From NCBI RefSeq assembly GCF_000281975.1, contig NZ_AKKE01000012.1, forward strand, positions 1 through 57,613: a stretch of DNA of 57,613 bases. The letters run 5' to 3'. Position numbers and translations under genes: made by a program. The notes below the pieces were generated by a model, which saw nothing but the letters and a program-made list of their open reading frames with translations, made no database searches and was not told the origin of the DNA. This document shows, piece after piece, positions 53,827 to 57,613 of the stretch; positions within the stretch are counted from its first letter, which is position 1; the number at the start of each line of letters is the position of its first letter. This DNA is from Novosphingobium sp. AP12 (GTDB lineage Bacteria; Pseudomonadota; Alphaproteobacteria; Sphingomonadales; Sphingomonadaceae).

Positions 53827-55176
53827 GTGAGAATCGGAAGGCTGACAAGCCAAGTTCTTCTTACTTTTTCGGCGCTTACCCTCGTTCCCGGCGCCGCCAG
53901 CGCGCTGCCTTCCGATCCGACACAGGGCGGAGACGGGGGCCGGATCATTCGCGTCACGACTCTGGACAAGGACGGCCCCGGTTCGCTCCAGGCCGCGATC
54001 GAGGCGAAAGGCAAACGCGTCGTCGTCTTCGAAGTGGGCGGCGTGATCGACCTCGGGCGCTCGATCCTCGACATCGAAGAGCCGTACCTGACCATTGCCG
54101 GCCAGACTGCACCGTCGCCGGGCATCACGATCATCCGGGGCGGCATCGATCTCAAAGGTCACGACGTCAAGATCAGCCACATCCGCGTGATGACCGGCGT
54201 CGACGGGCAGGCCAAGCTCTCGGGCTGGGAGGCTGACGCCTTCTCCACCGTCGCCGCACACAACGTCGTGGTCGAGCACTGCAGCTTCCTCTGGGCTCTC
54301 GACGAGAACATGTCGACGTCCGGTCCGCGCTTCACCGGCAAGACCGTCAAGGAATGGCGCGCCGCCACCAGCCACGACATCGTGTTCCGCGAGAACATCG
54401 CCGCCGAAGGTCTCGCCGACGCCAGCCATCCCAAGGGCGAGCACTCCAAGGGCACGCTGATCCACGACAATGCCACCAACATCACGCTCTATCGCAACCT
54501 CTACGCCCACAACATGGAGCGTTCGCCGCTGGTGAAGGGCGGGGCGCAGGTGCTGATGGTCAACAACATGATCTACGATCCGGGCCACCGCGCGGTGCAT
54601 TACAACCTCATGAACCTCGAGTGGGAGGGGCACGACTACGTCACCGGCGAGATCACTGCGGTGGGCAACGTCATGCGCGCCGGCAACTCGACCGCGGCCG
54701 GCCTGCCGTTCCTGACGCTCGGCGGCGACGGCGACCTCGCCTACTACGGCAAGGACAACCTCAACGTCGACCGCTGGGGCAACCCCGCCCCCAACTTCGG
54801 CCGCTACGGCGTGACCAAGGCGAAGCTGATCGAGAAGACCGCCCCGCTCGCCCCGCTCACCGGGCTCGAGGTCATGCCCGCCGCCGACCTCGAGACCAGC
54901 CTGCTCGCTTCGGTGGGCGCGCGGCCCTGGGACCGGGCGCCCGACGACATCCGCGTGCTGTTCTTCGTCGCCGAAGGACGCGGCGAGATCATCGACGACG
55001 AGAAGGTCGTCGGCGGCTATCCGCACCCCGCGCCGACCCAGGCCGCCTTCGTCGAGAAGGACTGGAACCTCACCGCCATGACTCCGAAATCGGGCCGATA
55101 TCCCGGCCAGAAGGCGGGCGCGCAGGAGAAACTGTCGGCGCGCGACAAGGAAATGCGCGAAGGGGCGGCCAAGTGA
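53827..55176 (+). CDS. secreted pectate lyase (right-handed beta-helix)
   Basis: GTG 53827 follows GGGAG. The 449-residue protein has a signal peptide (VLLTFSALTLVPGAASA) and then a beta-helix with GPGSLQAAIEAKGKRVVVFE, YLTIAGQTAPSPGITIIRGG, HNVVVEHCSFLWALDENMS and LYRNLYAHNMERSPLVKGG. The His/Asp/Glu-rich turns would bind Ca2+. It cleaves polygalacturonate by beta-elimination in the periplasm or outside the cell. It overlaps the cupin gene by four bases. Confidence 0.88.
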   Translation: MRIGRLTSQVLLTFSALTLVPGAASALPSDPTQGGDGGRIIRVTTLDKDGPGSLQAAIEAKGKRVVVFEVGGVIDLGRSILDIEEPYLTIAGQTAPSPGITIIRGGIDLKGHDVKISHIRVMTGVDGQAKLSGWEADAFSTVAAHNVVVEHCSFLWALDENMSTSGPRFTGKTVKEWRAATSHDIVFRENIAAEGLADASHPKGEHSKGTLIHDNATNITLYRNLYAHNMERSPLVKGGAQVLMVNNMIYDPGHRAVHYNLMNLEWEGHDYVTGEITAVGNVMRAGNSTAAGLPFLTLGGDGDLAYYGKDNLNVDRWGNPAPNFGRYGVTKAKLIEKTAPLAPLTGLEVMPAADLETSLLASVGARPWDRAPDDIRVLFFVAEGRGEIIDDEKVVGGYPHPAPTQAAFVEKDWNLTAMTPKSGRYPGQKAGAQEKLSARDKEMREGAAK

Positions 55177-55574
55177 TCGCCGTCTTGCTCCTCGCGGCGG
55201 CGGCGACTGCCGCCCCGCCGATGGCGGTCATCGACGAGCGCGACACCGTGCGGGAGGAAGCCCCTCCCCACGGCGAGATCGGGATGAGCACTGCCTACCG
55301 CATCTCCGACGCCGCCCCGGCGCCGCGTACCATGGAGTTTCGCCGCCGCGTGCTCCACGTCGGCGCGGCGATCGGCGAGCATCCGATCGCCCACGACGAG
55401 GTCTATTACGTCCTTTCGGGCGAAGGCGAGGTCGTGTCGGACGGCAAGCGCGCCGCGCTCAAGCCCGGCATGACGGCCTACCTCTACGACGGCGCCGTGG
55501 TGGGCATCTGGCAGAAGGGCAAGGCGCCGCTGTCGCTCATCATCGCCTACCCCAACCCGCCCAAGGCGAAGTAG
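55173..55574 (+). CDS. secreted cupin protein
   Basis: GTG 55173 overlaps the lyase stop (GTGA). The 133-residue product has a short hydrophobic export signal (MIAVLLLAAAATAA), then one cupin barrel: HVGAAIGEHPIAHDEVYYVL with GEGEVVSDGKRAALKPGMTAYL, which supplies the metal-binding His-x5-His/Glu pattern. It may bind or act on the unsaturated products of the lyase, as cupins such as KdgF do, but this is inference. It is the last gene before the repeat array. Confidence 0.85.
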   Translation: MIAVLLLAAAATAAPPMAVIDERDTVREEAPPHGEIGMSTAYRISDAAPAPRTMEFRRRVLHVGAAIGEHPIAHDEVYYVLSGEGEVVSDGKRAALKPGMTAYLYDGAVVGIWQKGKAPLSLIIAYPNPPKAK

Positions 55575-55585
55575 TCCGGCTGCGC

Positions 55586-55762
55586 AAGGCGACACAGGTT
55601 TACACGCTTTACACGGTCCAGAGGAAAAAGGTGTCGCCTTGAGCGCGGAAAGTGTCGCCTTGCGGGTGACAGGTGTCACCCTGCGCCCCGGAAGTGTCGC
55701 CTTAGGCGCGGAAAGTGTCACCTTGCAGGTTACACATGTCACCCTGCGGCGGCCGCACGTCG
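55586..55762 (+). repeat. 21-bp-period tandem repeat array with a leading inverted copy
   Basis: The core GTGTCRCCYTG recurs exactly every 21 bases at 55631, 55652, 55673, 55694, 55715 and 55736 (the last starts ATGTC), with a very degenerate unit at 55757. Units 1 and 4 match at 19/21, 2 and 5 at 17/21, and 3 and 6 at 13/21, so a 63-bp block is duplicated. AAGGCGACAC at 55586-55595 is the exact reverse complement of GTGTCGCCTT and can pair with the first unit. TTTACACG occurs twice at 55599-55615 in between. The array lies between convergent cupin and chromate-transporter genes. Confidence 0.8.
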
Positions 55763-55873
55763 ACACCTGGCGGAGCGCGGCGCTGTACAGACAGGAATGG
55801 GCAGGCGGGACCATGGTGCGACCATACCGCGCCGCGCCGCGTGTAGGAAAGCGCCTCTCCCGCCGTCACGGGA

Positions 55874-57082
55874 TCATGAGAACAGCGCCCAGCCCGCGAC
55901 GGCCCCGGCCGCGAGGATGGCGGGCGTTACCCACGCGCCCGTGATCCGCCACGCCGCCGCCAGTGCCACCGCGAACAGCGCCGTCCCCGCAGCCGGAGCC
56001 GGCACTCGCACCCAGGTCGCGTAGCCGAGGTGCAGGAAAGTCCCGGCGATGATCCCCACGACTGCTGCCGCGATGCCTTCCAGCACCCGGTGCAAGGCGG
56101 GGTTTTCGACGATGGCCTCCAGCCTCTCGAACAGGATGAGCGAAAACGCGAAGGCCGGTAGGAACATGCCCGCCGTGATGGCCAGCGCCCCGGCCAGGCC
56201 GCCCACGACATAGCCTACGAAAGTGGCGAAGATCACCAGCGGGGCGGGCAGCACGCCGGCCAGCGCAATCCCGTCGAGGAAGGTGGCATCACCGATCCAT
56301 CCGCGCCCGACCGTGTCCGCGCGGACGTAGGGAATGGCGGTATAGGCCCCGCCGAACGTCAGCATCCCCCCTTTCAGTCCCGCCGAGAACAGGGCGAGCG
56401 AGGTGACCGAAGCGCCCGTCGCGGCGCGCGGGCCAACGGTAGGCACGGCGAACAGGTGGATGGCGGCCGCCAGCGCGAGGGCCACGACCAGAATCAGCGC
56501 CGTCGCCGCGGGACGATGCGACAGCGCGTAGGCGAGCCCGCCCGTCACCAGCGGTATCCAGAAGGGCACGTCCACGAGCGTTGCGGCGAGACTGGCCAGC
56601 GCGATGACGCCGAGCAGCCAGTTCTCGACGATGTGCTGCCCGATCCGCACCACTGCGCGCCCGATCACGGCGAGCACGACGACCTGTACGCCCAGCAGCG
56701 CCCCCGCGAGGTGGGCATCGCCGACCACGAAACCGACGTAGAGCCATCCGGCAAGCAACGTCAGCGCGAGCCCCGGCAGCATGAAGCCCAGCCCGGCAAG
56801 CAGGCCGCCGATCCGACCGCGCGCGATCATGCCCAGATGCACGCACAGCTCGTGCGCCTCGGGTCCGGGCAGGACCTGCAGCACGGCGAGCAGGCGGTTG
56901 AACCGCGCCTTGCCGATCCACCGCTCCTCTTCGACCAGCGCCTGCCGCAGCATCGCGATCTGCGCCACCGGCCCGCCGAAAGCGAGCACACCGAAACGCA
57001 GGAATTTCAGGAAAAGCGCCATGAGGGTGATCGGCGGCGGCCCCGGCTCCCCGGACGGCATCGCGGCAGTTTCCATCGTCAT
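55874..57082 (-). CDS. chrA: chromate transporter
   Basis: The 402-residue protein has two homologous ChrA halves. The first half has FLRFGVLAFGGPVAQIAMLR, EERWIGKARFNRLLAVLQVL and PGPEAHELCVHLG. The second half begins SLALFSAGLKGGMLTFGGAY and has DGIALAGVLPAPLVIFATFV. About 12 hydrophobic helices. ChrA exports chromate (or sulfate-like oxyanions) from the cytoplasm. It stands alone. Confidence 0.92.
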   Translation of the reverse strand: MTMETAAMPSGEPGPPPITLMALFLKFLRFGVLAFGGPVAQIAMLRQALVEEERWIGKARFNRLLAVLQVLPGPEAHELCVHLGMIARGRIGGLLAGLGFMLPGLALTLLAGWLYVGFVVGDAHLAGALLGVQVVVLAVIGRAVVRIGQHIVENWLLGVIALASLAATLVDVPFWIPLVTGGLAYALSHRPAATALILVVALALAAAIHLFAVPTVGPRAATGASVTSLALFSAGLKGGMLTFGGAYTAIPYVRADTVGRGWIGDATFLDGIALAGVLPAPLVIFATFVGYVVGGLAGALAITAGMFLPAFAFSLILFERLEAIVENPALHRVLEGIAAAVVGIIAGTFLHLGYATWVRVPAPAAGTALFAVALAAAWRITGAWVTPAILAAGAVAGWALFS

Positions 57083-57304
57083 TCACACGCTCCCCTTGCC
57101 GCAGTCGCGGCAGATGGAGCGGACTTGGACGAATACCGTCTGAACGGGCGTCCGCGCCGGCCCGTTGCGGCTGTATCGCCTCGCAGGCGGTGCGAAGTCA
57201 ACGGCTTCGCGCGACGAGTGAACCGGATGTTGGGCCGGCAGGTTACTCCCCGTTGCAGACATTCGACAGCGAGTGCAGAATGACTTTACCACGGAGCACT
57301 TTGC

Positions 57305-57574
57305 GTGAGTGAGCAAGCGCAATTGGACCGTTCGGCGGCCTTACGGGTCAGCACGCAAATCATAGTGACCGTTTCGCTTTCGATTTTTCTGTCGCTGATC
57401 GCGTGGAAAATGGAGTTGAAATCCATTGCGAATTTGACGTGGCTGTTAGTGGCCCCGCTAATCATCGCATGCCGATGCAACGCTGGGACGGCGCGAACGA
57501 AAATGGCTGTGCTGTTGCCGGTTGCGTCTTTCATTGGAGTCGGCGTGGCAGCGACGCTGATCGGATTCCCATAA
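57305..57574 (+). CDS. small membrane protein (89 aa)
   Basis: GGAG eight bases before GTG 57305 supports this start. The product has hydrophobic helices near residues 17-33 (TQIIVTVSLSIFLSLIAW), 43-55 and 68-86 (AVLLPVASFIGVGVAATLIG), so two or three membrane passes. The composition is less GC-rich than the neighbours. No family is recognised. The 222 bases before it hold no other gene. Confidence 0.55.
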   Translation: MSEQAQLDRSAALRVSTQIIVTVSLSIFLSLIAWKMELKSIANLTWLLVAPLIIACRCNAGTARTKMAVLLPVASFIGVGVAATLIGFP

Positions 57575-57613
57575 CGTCGGTTGGCGGCTTCCCATCTGTG
57601 GACGCCCCAAAAG

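Noticed and set aside
55586..55762. CRISPR array
   Set aside because: Units are contiguous and degenerate with no spacers, and no cas gene is present.
55639..55944. 101-codon frame encoding heptads over the 21-bp repeats
   Set aside because: No ribosome site, and it runs into antisense chrA sequence; treated as a consequence of the 21-base period.

Overview
This 57.6-kb, GC-rich window looks like chromosome from an alphaproteobacterial sphingomonad (Novosphingobium/Sphingobium/Sphingomonas type). The inference rests on two large TonB-dependent receptors, a Caulobacter-like oxidative xylose cluster (xylX-xylB-xylC), hexuronate genes, and many overlapping start/stop junctions. No rRNA, complete tRNA or CRISPR array was seen.

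Left arm (1-4957): a very large unrecognised protein, cut by the window edge, is followed by a membrane-anchored unrecognised protein. They end next to an 18-bp sequence that matches the 3' end of a tRNA-Ser gene.

Decayed mobile element (about 4958-15418): it starts at the tRNA-like end with a frameshifted P4-type integrase and ends near an imperfect copy of the same 15-bp sequence (14/15). Inside are relics and small phage-type genes: a CsgG-like lipoprotein-type gene, a toxin fragment behind a perfect palindrome, an HNH fragment, a broken endolysin, an overlapping Rz/Rz1 spanin pair, an RMF-like protein, a run of stem-loops, two paralogous one-helix membrane proteins and a broken HMCES/YedK gene.

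Backbone metabolism (15.6-22.2 kb): an aldo/keto reductase and a zinc alcohol dehydrogenase; then a PepSY membrane protein with a small membrane partner, divergent from an FAD/NAD(P)-binding protein across a possible iron box; then a peroxiredoxin-like protein.

Organosulfur cluster (22.3-32.6 kb): a LysR regulator is divergent from an operon encoding a sulfonate-type ABC permease and ATPase, a Gln-type thiol dioxygenase, a three-domain rhodanese, an SsuD-like flavin monooxygenase, a TauD-like dioxygenase and an SsuA-like lipoprotein, followed by a TonB receptor. A repeated 26-bp element at the divergent promoter, and a related palindrome before the receptor, suggest one regulon.

Housekeeping (32.6-37.1 kb): a MobA-like nucleotidyltransferase, an OPT transporter and a dGTPase.

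Plant-polysaccharide cluster (37.1-55.6 kb): uxaA divergent from uxaC-uxuB, a LacI regulator, then a GH43-xylX-xylB-xylC-sugar transporter-epimerase operon, an esterase, a second TonB receptor, and a secreted pectate lyase with a cupin. LacI-type operators around TGATACCGGTGTCA occur before the GH43 operon, the TonB receptor and the pectate lyase. The genes together fit capture of xylan/pectin fragments, import, and breakdown of D-xylose by the Weimberg route and of hexuronates by the isomerase route.

Right end (55.6-57.6 kb): an unusual 21-bp-period tandem repeat array, a chromate transporter and a small membrane protein.
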